Shown piece by piece: positions 1 through 5,631 of a stretch of DNA of 5,631 bases. The stretch lies in contig JAJYYT010000155.1 in the NCBI GenBank assembly GCA_021800645.1, positions 1 to 5,631 of the forward strand. Direction: 5' to 3'. The stretch is from Actinomycetes bacterium (GTDB lineage: Bacteria > Actinomycetota > Acidimicrobiia > Acidimicrobiales > RAAP-2). Position numbers and translations under genes: made by a program. Each line of letters begins with the position of its first letter. Within the stretch, counting starts at the first letter, position 1. The notes beneath the pieces were generated by a model. It was given only the letters and a program-made list of their open reading frames with translations. It was not told where the DNA came from and ran no database searches.

Positions 1-278
1 CCGCGCTCCTGCGCCCAGACCCCGAACTGCATCGTCGGGCTCGAGGCGAGCAGCACGAACGTGAAGGCGAGCGCCTGGTACGTGTCGAGTTTCGTCCCGG
101 GTAGCGGCCAGACAGGCGCCGCGGCGCGGATGGTGAAGAAAGCGGCGAACAGACCGGAGAAGAACATGAATTCCGAGCCGAGCCAGATCATCACCCCGAC
201 GGCGAGCAGCTGGGGACGCTCGGCGTGCGGGCGACCGCTCGCGCCGGGATGCTCGAGAGCGGCGGCTGCGTCCGTCAT
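1..278 (-). CDS. ctaE: Cytochrome c oxidase subunit III, N-terminal part (3' end outside window)
   Basis: This is the first 92 residues of an aa3-type oxidase subunit III, an integral membrane subunit that packs against the catalytic subunit I of the terminal oxidase reducing O2 to water. The frame reads from ATG at 278 down to the left edge without a stop. After a hydrophilic N-terminus of about 22 residues comes a first membrane helix (about 24-50) containing the family signature GSEFMFFSGLFAAFF, with its conserved Glu. A loop APVWPLPG follows, then a second helix (about 67-86, ALAFTFVLLASS). This order matches actinobacterial CtaE proteins (SELMFF, WPPP, then a second helix with LIASS), which are about 200 residues long, so roughly half is missing here. 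No clear Shine-Dalgarno precedes the ATG. The gene is transcribed away from the heme operon. The family assignment is firm; the specific oxidase type is inferred. Confidence 0.9.
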   Translation of the reverse strand, partial: MTDAAAALEHPGASGRPHAERPQLLAVGVMIWLGSEFMFFSGLFAAFFTIRAAAPVWPLPGTKLDTYQALAFTFVLLASSPTMQFGVWAQER

Positions 279-349
279 GGCAACTTCATACTCGATCCGG
301 CTTGGTCGAGGCCAAACGCCGGCATGCGGCAGCGGTAGGGTCCGATGAC
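279..349. promoter_or_regulatory. Divergent promoter region between ctaE and hemE
   Basis: These 71 bases separate two divergent genes and must carry promoters for both unless transcription comes from further away. For hemE, TAGGGT at 336-341 fits the actinobacterial -10 pattern TANNNT and lies 8 bases before the GTG at 350, so it could drive a leaderless mRNA; alternatively its AGGG acts as a Shine-Dalgarno. For ctaE, minus-strand TATGAA (290 to 285) lies 6 bases before the ATG, with a weak TTGGCC 19 bases upstream as a possible -35. An imperfect inverted repeat TTGG-N6-CCAA occupies 302-315 and could be an operator half-site pair, but it is short enough to be chance. Individual elements are tentative. 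Confidence 0.4.
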
Positions 350-1396
350 GTGGACACGAGCCCGCCGGTGCTTATTCAGGCCATGCGTTGTGAGCCCGTC
401 GGCCGCACCCCTGTGTGGTTCATGCGGCAGGCCGGGCGCTCGCTCCCCGAGTACAGGGCGCTCCGGGGCGGCGGAAGCATCCTCGAGGCGGTTGCGGACC
501 CTGAGCTGGCCGCTGAGCTGACTCTGCAGCCGGTGAGGCGTTACGGCGTCGACGCTGCCATCTTGTTCTCCGACATCGTCGTCCCTCTCGTCGCGATAGG
601 GGTCGGCATCGAGGTACAGCCCGGTCGCGGGCCCGTGCTCGACCAGCGGTTCTCGAGCGACGACGACGTCGGCCGCCTCCGGCCGCTCGAGCCGGAGAGT
701 GACCTCCCCGCCATGCTCGACACGATACGGATTGTCCTCCACGAGACTGATGTGCCACTGATAGGATTTGCCGGCGCGCCGTTCACGCTTGCCAGCTACC
801 TTGTCGAGGGTGGGCCATCCCGCACGTTCGCCCTTACCAAGCGCCTCATGCACGCCGAGCCGGAGGCTTGGCATCGCCTGTTGGGGGCGATCGCCCAGAT
901 CAGCCTCGCGTCGCTGAGGGCCCAGATCCTGGCCGGGGCTTCCGCCGTACAGCTCTTCGACAGCTGGGTAGGCGCTCTCTCCCGGGCTGAATACGAGGAG
1001 TTCGCCCTGCCCGCCTCACGCACGATCCTCGAAGGGCTTGCCGATCTCGCAGCACCGAGGATCCACTTCGGCGTCGGGACCGGTGAGCTGCTCGCTCCCA
1101 TGGCAGCCGCGGGTGCGGACGTGCTCGGCGTCGACTGGCGGGTTCCACTCGACGTGGCGGCCGCACGGGCTGCCGGATCGGCCCCGGGCAAGCTGGCCCT
1201 GCAGGGCAACCTCGACCCGGCCATCTGCCTCGCGCCGACCGACGTCGTCCTCGAAGCGACCGATTCGGTCCTCGGGGCAGCCCGCCAGCTGCCCGGTCAC
1301 GTCTTCAACCTCGGTCATGGTGTGCTGCCCGAGACCGACCCGGGGGTCCTCAAGGCGATAGTGGAGCACGTGCACGAGCGGACCGAGCAGCAGTGA
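350..1396 (+). CDS. hemE: Uroporphyrinogen decarboxylase (HemE)
   Basis: HemE removes four acetate carboxyls from uroporphyrinogen III to give coproporphyrinogen III, a cytosolic cofactor-free step. From the GTG at 350 the protein has 348 residues, normal for the family. Visible motifs are PVWFMRQAGRSLPEYR (about 22-36; substrate-binding Arg residues), ILFSDI with the catalytic Asp (about 75), FAGAPFTLASYLVEGG (Tyr about 150), FDSWVGALS, VDWRVPLD, QGNLDPA and the C-terminal LGHGVLPETDP with the conserved His (about 323). Ser in GRSLPEY replaces the common Tyr, as I recall for actinobacterial members. The frame extends upstream to TTG at 302, but that adds 16 unconserved residues and has no ribosome site. 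GTG350 has TAGGG 9 bases upstream and puts the first motif at the usual distance from the N-terminus. The stop overlaps the hemH start, so it is the first gene of the operon. Confidence 0.95.
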   Translation: MDTSPPVLIQAMRCEPVGRTPVWFMRQAGRSLPEYRALRGGGSILEAVADPELAAELTLQPVRRYGVDAAILFSDIVVPLVAIGVGIEVQPGRGPVLDQRFSSDDDVGRLRPLEPESDLPAMLDTIRIVLHETDVPLIGFAGAPFTLASYLVEGGPSRTFALTKRLMHAEPEAWHRLLGAIAQISLASLRAQILAGASAVQLFDSWVGALSRAEYEEFALPASRTILEGLADLAAPRIHFGVGTGELLAPMAAAGADVLGVDWRVPLDVAAARAAGSAPGKLALQGNLDPAICLAPTDVVLEATDSVLGAARQLPGHVFNLGHGVLPETDPGVLKAIVEHVHERTEQQ

Positions 1397-2310
1397 CCCC
1401 GGCGCGCATCGGCGTGCTCGTTATGGCATACGGCACTCCCGCGAGCCCCGGAGATGTCGAGGCCTTCTACACCGATGTCCGCCGGGGACGACCGCCGTCG
1501 CCCGAGCAGCTGGCCGACCTGAAGCGGCGCTACGACGCGGTCGGCGGGGTGTCTCAGCTGAACGCACGCACCACTGAGCAGGTGGCCGGCATCCAGGCGG
1601 CCCTGGAAGCATCTTCGGCGGGCACCTTCGTCTGCCGCTACGGAGCAAAGCACGCCGACCCGAAGCTGGAGGAGACGGTGAGGGACTTTGCCCGCGACGG
1701 GATCGAGAGGCTGGTCGGCCTCGTGCTCGCACCCCATTACTCGGCGGCGAGCATCGGAGAGTACGTCGAACGGGCAAGGGCCTGTGCAAGGGCGGAAGGG
1801 ATCGAGACGCGTTTCGTCGAGGATTGGCACGACAACCCCGTCCTCATCGAACTGCTCGCGGCGCGCGTGAGGTCGGCTCTGGGCACGCTCCGCGGGACGC
1901 GGGCGCTCCTGCTCGTGACGGCTCACAGCCTGCCGCTCCGGGTGGTGGCAGGCGGCGGCGGATACGACGTGAGGTTGGCCGAGACCGCCGCGCTCGTCGC
2001 AGAGGCGGTGCCGACCGACGACTACGAGGTCTGCTGGCAGAGTGCAGGGCGGACTCCCGAGCCTTGGATAGGCCCCGACGTGCTCGACGTGCTGCGGCGG
2101 CTCAAGTCCGAGGGGAGGGAGGGTGTTGTCGTATGCCCGGCTGGTTTCGTCGCTGATCACCTGGAAGTCAACTACGACCTCGATGTCGAGGCGAAGGCCC
2201 TGGCGGACGAGCTCGGGCTCGGGTTCGCCCGTACCAGCTCTCTCAACGCTGACGAGCAACTCTGCACCGAGCTCGCGCGCCTCGTCGAGCAGGAGTCGAG
2301 CGGCTGGTGA
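1393..2310 (+). CDS. hemH: Ferrochelatase, coproporphyrin type (HemH/CpfC)
   Basis: This cytosolic chelatase inserts Fe2+ into a porphyrin; in the Gram-positive route the substrate is coproporphyrin III. The 305-residue protein closely follows the Bacillus subtilis type: LVMAYGTP with Tyr13 (the likely metal-facing Tyr), RRGRPPSPEQLADLKRRY, LAPHYS (112-117), TAHSLP with catalytic His178, CWQSAGRTPEPWIGPDVLD (214-232), and GFVADHLEV with Glu258 opposite the His. Five Cys (81, 131, 214, 248, 291) are scattered, without the C-terminal cysteine cluster that binds [2Fe-2S] in mycobacterial ferrochelatases, so it probably lacks the cluster. The GTG start at 1393 shares bases with the hemE stop (GTGA), which indicates translational coupling; no strong separate ribosome site is seen. 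Coproporphyrin rather than protoporphyrin specificity is inferred from the short Gram-positive form and the lineage. Confidence 0.94.
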   Translation: MTPARIGVLVMAYGTPASPGDVEAFYTDVRRGRPPSPEQLADLKRRYDAVGGVSQLNARTTEQVAGIQAALEASSAGTFVCRYGAKHADPKLEETVRDFARDGIERLVGLVLAPHYSAASIGEYVERARACARAEGIETRFVEDWHDNPVLIELLAARVRSALGTLRGTRALLLVTAHSLPLRVVAGGGGYDVRLAETAALVAEAVPTDDYEVCWQSAGRTPEPWIGPDVLDVLRRLKSEGREGVVVCPAGFVADHLEVNYDLDVEAKALADELGLGFARTSSLNADEQLCTELARLVEQESSGW

Positions 2311-3755
2311 GCAGCTACGCGGTGATCGGCGGGGGTGTCAGCGGGCTCGCGGCTGCCCGGACGCTGGCTCTCTCTCGTGCCGGAGATGTGACCGTCTTCG
2401 AGGCCTCCGGCCGCTTCGGAGGCAAGGTTCTCACAGCCGCTCTGGATTCGCTTCCGATCGACCTCGGCCCGGACCAGTTCCTCCGTCGCGACCCGAGCGC
2501 CGAGCAGTGGTGCAGGGACCTCGGGCTAGGCGACTTTCTCGTCGCTCCCGAGGCGTCGACGGCCGGCGTCTTCTCCCACGGGCGCGCGCGTCAGCTTCCC
2601 CGACGTCTCGCACTCGGGATTCCGACTGACCTGGCCGAGGTCGCGGCGTCCGGGATAGTGAGCGAGGAGGGCTGCCGGCTCGCGGGCCAAGCAGGTCTCG
2701 GCCTCGCCCCACTGACGCCGGCCGAGCTCGGGCTCGAGACGGACGGTCCCGCGGTCGAACGGTCCGCCGGCGCGATCCTCAGGGAGCGCCTCGGGGACGA
2801 GGTGGTCGATCGGCTCGTCGACCCGCTCCTCGGCGGCATCAACGGCGGCGGCGTGGACTCGCTCTCGCTGGCGGTCGCAGCCCCACAGATCGCTCGCGGC
2901 CTCGCCGGCAGACGAGACGTGGTGGAGGCCCTGTCCGGGGTCGTATCGCCCGGCGATGGCCCGTCGGCTTCCCCCTTCTTCGGCCTAGCCGGTGGACTCG
3001 GGCAGCTGACCGGCTCGGCCGTGAGAGAGCTATCCTCGGCAGGAGTCGTGTTACGGGCCTCGGCCCCCGTCGACTCCATGGACGCCGTCGTCGGCCCGTC
3101 CGGCAGCCGGATCCGGCTCGTGCTCGAGCGGGGCGAGCCCTTCATGGCCGACGGCGTCGTGGTCGCCACGCCAGGACCCGCGACCGCTGCTCTCCTCAGC
3201 CGCCTCTCACCTGAAGCTGCCACTCTGTGTCGCGGGGTTCCCTACTCGTCGGTCGTCCTCACGACTCTCGTGCTGCCGCCGGGGGCGCTCGACGTCCCGC
3301 CGTCGTGGTCGGGGGTGCTGGTCCCTCGAGTCGAAGGTTTCGTCACCACGGCCGTGAGCTTCCTCACCCGCAAGTGGGGCTGGCTCTCCCGTCACGCGTT
3401 CGGAGGTCGCCCGGTCGACGTCCTACGTGTCAGTGCCGGGCGGTTCAGCGACGACCGAGCACTCCAGATGGCCGACGGCGAGCTGATCGACCACCTTCTC
3501 TCGGACCTCGCCACGATCGTCGGGCTGCGGACCCGGCCGCTCACGAGCCACGTGCAGCGCTGGGAGGGGGCCTTCCCGCAGTACCTGCCCGGTCACGCGG
3601 CTCGGGTCGCCCACCTGCTCGCCGATCTGGAGGGCCGGCCGTCGGTCGCCCTCGCGGGCGCACTGCTCGGGGGAATCGGAGTCCCCGCGTGCATCTCGAG
3701 CGGCGCCGAGGCGGCTCGACGCCTGCTCGAGCGCGTGCCGTCGGGGAGGGGCTGA
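2307..3755 (+). CDS. hemY: Coproporphyrinogen/protoporphyrinogen oxidase, HemY/CgoX type (FAD, O2-dependent)
   Basis: This FAD-dependent oxidase takes six electrons from a porphyrinogen using O2; in Gram-positive bacteria the natural substrate is coproporphyrinogen III. The 482-residue length is usual. The N-terminus has the dinucleotide-binding GGGVSGLAAA (8-17), then FEASGRFGGK (31-40) and the substrate-side IDLGPDQFL (51-59). The middle has DPLLGGINGG (172-181) and PFFGLAGGLGQLT (223-235). Further on are SWSGVLVPRVEG (333-344), SFLTRKW (351-357), QRWEGAFPQYLPGHAARV (417-434), and the FAD-contacting end LAGALLGGIGVPACISSGAEAA (449-470). No signal peptide or membrane helix is evident, as expected for a soluble or peripherally associated enzyme. 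The GTG start at 2307 overlaps the hemH stop (GTGA), so translation is probably coupled. The order hemE-hemH-hemY is compact, but chdC/hemQ, the next pathway step, is not adjacent downstream. Confidence 0.94.
   Translation: MSSYAVIGGGVSGLAAARTLALSRAGDVTVFEASGRFGGKVLTAALDSLPIDLGPDQFLRRDPSAEQWCRDLGLGDFLVAPEASTAGVFSHGRARQLPRRLALGIPTDLAEVAASGIVSEEGCRLAGQAGLGLAPLTPAELGLETDGPAVERSAGAILRERLGDEVVDRLVDPLLGGINGGGVDSLSLAVAAPQIARGLAGRRDVVEALSGVVSPGDGPSASPFFGLAGGLGQLTGSAVRELSSAGVVLRASAPVDSMDAVVGPSGSRIRLVLERGEPFMADGVVVATPGPATAALLSRLSPEAATLCRGVPYSSVVLTTLVLPPGALDVPPSWSGVLVPRVEGFVTTAVSFLTRKWGWLSRHAFGGRPVDVLRVSAGRFSDDRALQMADGELIDHLLSDLATIVGLRTRPLTSHVQRWEGAFPQYLPGHAARVAHLLADLEGRPSVALAGALLGGIGVPACISSGAEAARRLLERVPSGRG
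3741..3752 (+). promoter_or_regulatory. Ribosome binding site for lnt inside the end of hemY
   Basis: GGGGAGGGG at 3743-3751 is the strongest Shine-Dalgarno-like tract at any start in the window. It ends 11 bases before the TTG at 3763 and lies within the last codons of hemY. It supports TTG3763 as the lnt start over the next in-frame candidate, GTG at 3793, which has only a weak purine run upstream. The spacing is slightly long, so the start keeps some doubt. Confidence 0.55.
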
Positions 3756-3762
3756 TCCCGGA

Positions 3763-5340
3763 TTGGCACGCACGCGCGTCGTCGATGAGCCTGTGGCGGA
3801 ACAGTCGCTCGACCGGTCTTCCCGCACCCGTCGGCTGGCCGGTCTTGCGGTGCCACTCCTCGGCGGAGCGCTCGTGGGTGTCTCGCTCCCCCCGCTCGGC
3901 TGGTGGCCGCTCGCGGTGCTCGGGGAAGCTGCCGTCTTCATAGGGGTGAGCGGCCGGCCCGCTCGGCGGCGCTTCGCGGCCGGTCTGGCTGCCGGCTTCG
4001 GCCAGTTCTTCATCTCGCTCGCCTGGGCACTGCAGTTCAACACCGCCGGATACGTGGTCCTCTCTGTTGTCGAGTCCCTCTTCTTCGCCTTCGCCGCCCT
4101 ACTCGCCCCGGCGGGCAAGAAGTGGGCGGGCTTGTCCGTGGCGACAATCCCGGCTGCCTTCACGCTCGCGGAGTACGCCCGCGACAAGTGGCCGTTCGGT
4201 GGCATGCCTCTTGGGGGGGTGGCCCTCGGCCAGCTTGGCGGACCGCTCGCGATCACCGCTCGCCTCGGTGGCTCGTTCCTCGTCGCGAGCTCGGTGTTCA
4301 TCGCCGGAGCGGTGCTCGGATCTCTTGTGCAAAGGCGGCGGCGAGTGCTCCGGTTGAAAGGTGGCGCGGCCGCAGGGTTGGGTCTTGCCGTTCTTCTCGC
4401 CCTCGTCCTCTGGGCAGTCGTGTCGCCCAACGGCTACGGGTCGGGACCGGTCCGCCTTCTCCGAGCGGCGCTCGTCCAAGGTGGCGGAAAGCGAGGACTC
4501 AACCAGCTCGAGGTGCCACCGCGACGAGTCTTCGACGCTGCGCTGCGGGAGACGGCCGTCGTGAAGCAACATGTCGACCTGATCCTCTGGCCCGAGGACG
4601 TCGTCGCGGAGAACGGCCCGTTCGTCGGTTCAGGGGACGAGCGGACGCTCGAGGCACTTGCCCGAAGCCATGATGCGACACTGATGGCGGGTGTGACCGA
4701 GCCGGTGGGGCAGACGAGGTTCCGCAACGAGATCGTGGCCATCTCGCCGGCAGGACACCTCGTGGCGACGTTCGAGAAGGTTCACCGGGTCCCGTTCGGC
4801 GAGTACGTACCTTTCCGGGGGTTCTTCGCGCACTTCGCCAACTTGAGCGCCGTGCCGCGCGACGCCGTCCCGGGTACCGGATCGGGACTGATGGTCACAC
4901 CCGCAGGTCGCTTCGGTGTGCTCGTCTCCTACGAGGTCTTCTTCCCCGGGCGAGGTCGTTCAGGTGTCGGAGCGGGAGGCACGGTGGTGCTCGTCCCGAC
5001 GAACACGTCCTCGTACTCGAACGACCAAGCCCCCTCCCAGGAGATAGCCGCGTCGCGGCTCCAGGCGCTGGAGCAGGGCCGCTACGTTCTCCAGGTGGCG
5101 CCTACCGGCTACACCGCTGTCATCGACAACAACGGGAACGTTCTGCAGCGGAGCTCGCTCTCGGTACCGGCCGTGGTCTACTCGACGGTTCCCGAGTTGG
5201 AGGGGCGGACCGTGTTCGTCAGATTGGGCGAGCTGCCCCTCGGCGTGATCTGCCTCAGCGTGCTCGCGGCGTCGTGGGCGCTGGTGCTGCTGAACCCCGG
5301 GGGTGTGGACCTCAGCGGCTCCCGAAAGCCCGGAAGCTAG
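3763..5340 (+). CDS. lnt: Apolipoprotein N-acyltransferase-like protein with Ser in place of the catalytic Cys
   Basis: Lnt normally transfers an acyl chain from a phospholipid to the N-terminal Cys of diacylated lipoproteins in the cytoplasmic membrane. The 525 residues show the standard architecture: seven or so hydrophobic helices (about 25-43, 46-62, 72-92, 97-115, 121-138, 165-186, 201-220), an extracytoplasmic nitrilase-fold domain (about 230-480) and a final helix (487-511). Active-site landmarks are LWPEDV with Glu278, EKVHRVPFGEYVPF with Lys339 and Glu347, and VSYEVFFP (388-395). In characterised Lnt the last motif reads CYE and its Cys is the acylated nucleophile; here it is Ser389 (codon TCC, 4927-4929). 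The only Cys in the protein is 497, in the last helix, so no substitute nucleophile is visible. The protein may be an inactive paralogue, a serine-using variant or a lineage-specific form. It starts 7 bases after hemY and is probably cotranscribed. The family call is firm; activity is uncertain. Confidence 0.88.
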   Translation: MARTRVVDEPVAEQSLDRSSRTRRLAGLAVPLLGGALVGVSLPPLGWWPLAVLGEAAVFIGVSGRPARRRFAAGLAAGFGQFFISLAWALQFNTAGYVVLSVVESLFFAFAALLAPAGKKWAGLSVATIPAAFTLAEYARDKWPFGGMPLGGVALGQLGGPLAITARLGGSFLVASSVFIAGAVLGSLVQRRRRVLRLKGGAAAGLGLAVLLALVLWAVVSPNGYGSGPVRLLRAALVQGGGKRGLNQLEVPPRRVFDAALRETAVVKQHVDLILWPEDVVAENGPFVGSGDERTLEALARSHDATLMAGVTEPVGQTRFRNEIVAISPAGHLVATFEKVHRVPFGEYVPFRGFFAHFANLSAVPRDAVPGTGSGLMVTPAGRFGVLVSYEVFFPGRGRSGVGAGGTVVLVPTNTSSYSNDQAPSQEIAASRLQALEQGRYVLQVAPTGYTAVIDNNGNVLQRSSLSVPAVVYSTVPELEGRTVFVRLGELPLGVICLSVLAASWALVLLNPGGVDLSGSRKPGS

Positions 5341-5372
5341 CCCGGGATACCGGCAGGACCATTTTGCCCCGG
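5329..5372. terminator. Possible hairpins at the convergent end of lnt
   Basis: Two weak stem-loops span the lnt stop. CCCGG (5329-5333) can pair with CCGGG (5342-5346) around an 8-base loop. Then CCGGCA (5350-5355) can pair with TGCC plus GG (5365-5372) with a 2-base bulge. A short TTTT (5362-5365) lies inside the second loop rather than after it, so this is not a classical intrinsic terminator. Position between convergent genes makes a termination role plausible; the structure alone is weak evidence in DNA this GC-rich. Confidence 0.25.
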
Positions 5373-5393
5373 ACCGGGACCGGGACCGCGACC
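5370..5393. repeat. Short tandem hexamer, about four GGGACC units
   Basis: Four consecutive 6-base units read CGGACC, GGGACC, GGGACC, GCGACC: two perfect GGGACC copies flanked by two units each with one mismatch. It lies in the unrecognised tail of the glycosyltransferase remnant, 30 bases past the lnt stop. On the minus strand it would encode alternating Val-Pro. No function is evident; it may be slippage in a non-constrained segment. Confidence 0.6.
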
Positions 5394-5631
5394 CGGGCGT
5401 CACCTGGGTGCGCGGTGCCGTCGCGGGTGGACCCGGGGCGCGGCGCAGGGTCGTCGAAGACGTCCCCCGGCGGCCTGCCCGTGCGGATGGCGCCGGCCAG
5501 CACGCGCACCTCGTGCCCCCGGCGCGCGAGCGCGGCTGCCGCGCGGGCCGGGACGAGCGTCCCCCCGCTCACGAAGTTCGGGGGGTAGTGCGCCGAGACG
5601 ACGAGAACCTTCACGTCCGGGGGACGCTACT

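Larger units (their letters stand above)
5312..5614 (-). pseudogene. Glycosyltransferase family 4-like gene remnant (N-terminal piece only)
   Basis: From GTG at 5614 the first ~55 residues read like the start of a GT4 (GT-B fold) sugar transferase: a beta strand MKVLVVSAHYPP, a donor/acceptor loop NFVSGGTL, a helix PARAAAALARRGHEVRVL and then RTGRPPGDVFDD. Third codon positions are almost all G or C, consistent with real coding. After about 5450 the frame becomes Pro/Val/Arg-rich, resembles nothing I recognise, and stops at 5312, 100 residues in all and overlapping the lnt end by 29 bases. Full GT4 enzymes are about 350-420 residues with a C-terminal nucleotide-sugar site containing a Glu motif, none of which is present. 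The other two minus-strand frames do not continue the homology. No Shine-Dalgarno precedes the GTG, but TAGCGT (5629 to 5624) could be a -10 for a leaderless start. A functional 100-residue protein is the less likely alternative. Confidence 0.55.

Noticed and set aside
302..349. Longer hemE starting at TTG 302
   Set aside because: The extra 16 residues are not part of the family core, there is no ribosome site before the TTG, and the GTG at 350 gives the normal N-terminal length.
275..874. Minus-strand open frame of 199 residues over the start of hemE
   Set aside because: It is antisense to conserved HemE motifs and reads through the hemE/ctaE promoter region, without recognisable features.
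1315..2259. Minus-strand open frame of 314 residues opposite hemH
   Set aside because: It lies antisense to a confidently identified ferrochelatase, has no recognisable domain, and long antisense frames are common in GC-rich coding DNA.
3227..3943. Plus-strand 238-residue open frame overlapping hemY and lnt
   Set aside because: Arg/Pro/Gly-rich out-of-frame reading of two real genes, with no domain.
3423..4430. Minus-strand open frame of 335 residues opposite hemY and lnt
   Set aside because: Composition is Arg/Ala/Pro/Ser-rich without any motif, and it spans the junction of two well-supported plus-strand genes. It is a shadow frame.
5341..5460. A simple frameshift that would rescue the glycosyltransferase
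   Set aside because: The other two minus frames after 5450 do not resume GT4-like sequence, one stops within about 50 bases, and the space before the lnt end is far too short for the rest of the enzyme.
5274..5588. Plus-strand 104-residue open frame over the lnt end and the right-hand region
   Set aside because: Low-complexity reading opposite the glycosyltransferase remnant, no motif and no ribosome site; the minus frame explains the region better.
5312..5614. Idea that the glycosyltransferase is the Ppm1-type partner often linked to Lnt in actinobacteria
   Set aside because: Ppm1 is a GT2 (GT-A fold) dolichol/polyprenol-phosphate mannose synthase. The N-terminus here has the HYPPNFVSGGT-style loop of GT-B enzymes, and the gene is on the opposite strand.

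Overview
The window looks like chromosomal DNA from a high-GC actinobacterium. The reasons are very GC-rich third codon positions, frequent GTG and TTG starts, an actinobacterial-style HemE motif (MRQAGRSLPEY, with Ser where many other bacteria have Tyr), a short Gram-positive-type ferrochelatase (LVMAYGTP) and an actinobacterial-looking Lnt (PTNTSSY region). Acidimicrobiia or a related deep lineage is my best guess, but this is inference from memory of family sequences and not a search result.

Layout: positions 1-278 (minus strand) hold the N-terminal 92 residues of cytochrome c oxidase subunit III; the gene runs off the left edge. About 70 bp (279-349) separate it from a divergent plus-strand cluster of four tightly packed genes: hemE (350-1396), hemH/cpfC (1393-2310), hemY/cgoX (2307-3755) and an apolipoprotein N-acyltransferase-like gene, lnt (3763-5340). 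The first two junctions are 4-base GTGA stop/start overlaps, and lnt starts 7 bases after hemY. This is almost certainly one transcription unit. At the right edge, a convergent minus-strand reading frame (5614 to 5312) has the first ~55 residues of a GT4-type glycosyltransferase and then loses resemblance and stops, so it is probably a gene remnant.

How the genes work together: HemE makes coproporphyrinogen III. In the coproporphyrin-dependent route typical of Gram-positive bacteria, HemY/CgoX oxidises it to coproporphyrin III and HemH/CpfC inserts iron. The final decarboxylase ChdC (HemQ) is not in the window. The divergent oxidase gene is a heme consumer, so the arrangement links heme supply with respiratory heme demand.

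The most notable point is in Lnt: the expected catalytic Cys of the nitrilase-type Glu-Lys-Cys triad is Ser389, in an otherwise well-kept active-site context, and no other cysteine exists in the catalytic domain. No mobile elements, CRISPR arrays, tRNAs or rRNAs were seen. Apart from Lnt and the glycosyltransferase remnant, this is an ordinary housekeeping region, and I do not see a new multi-gene system.
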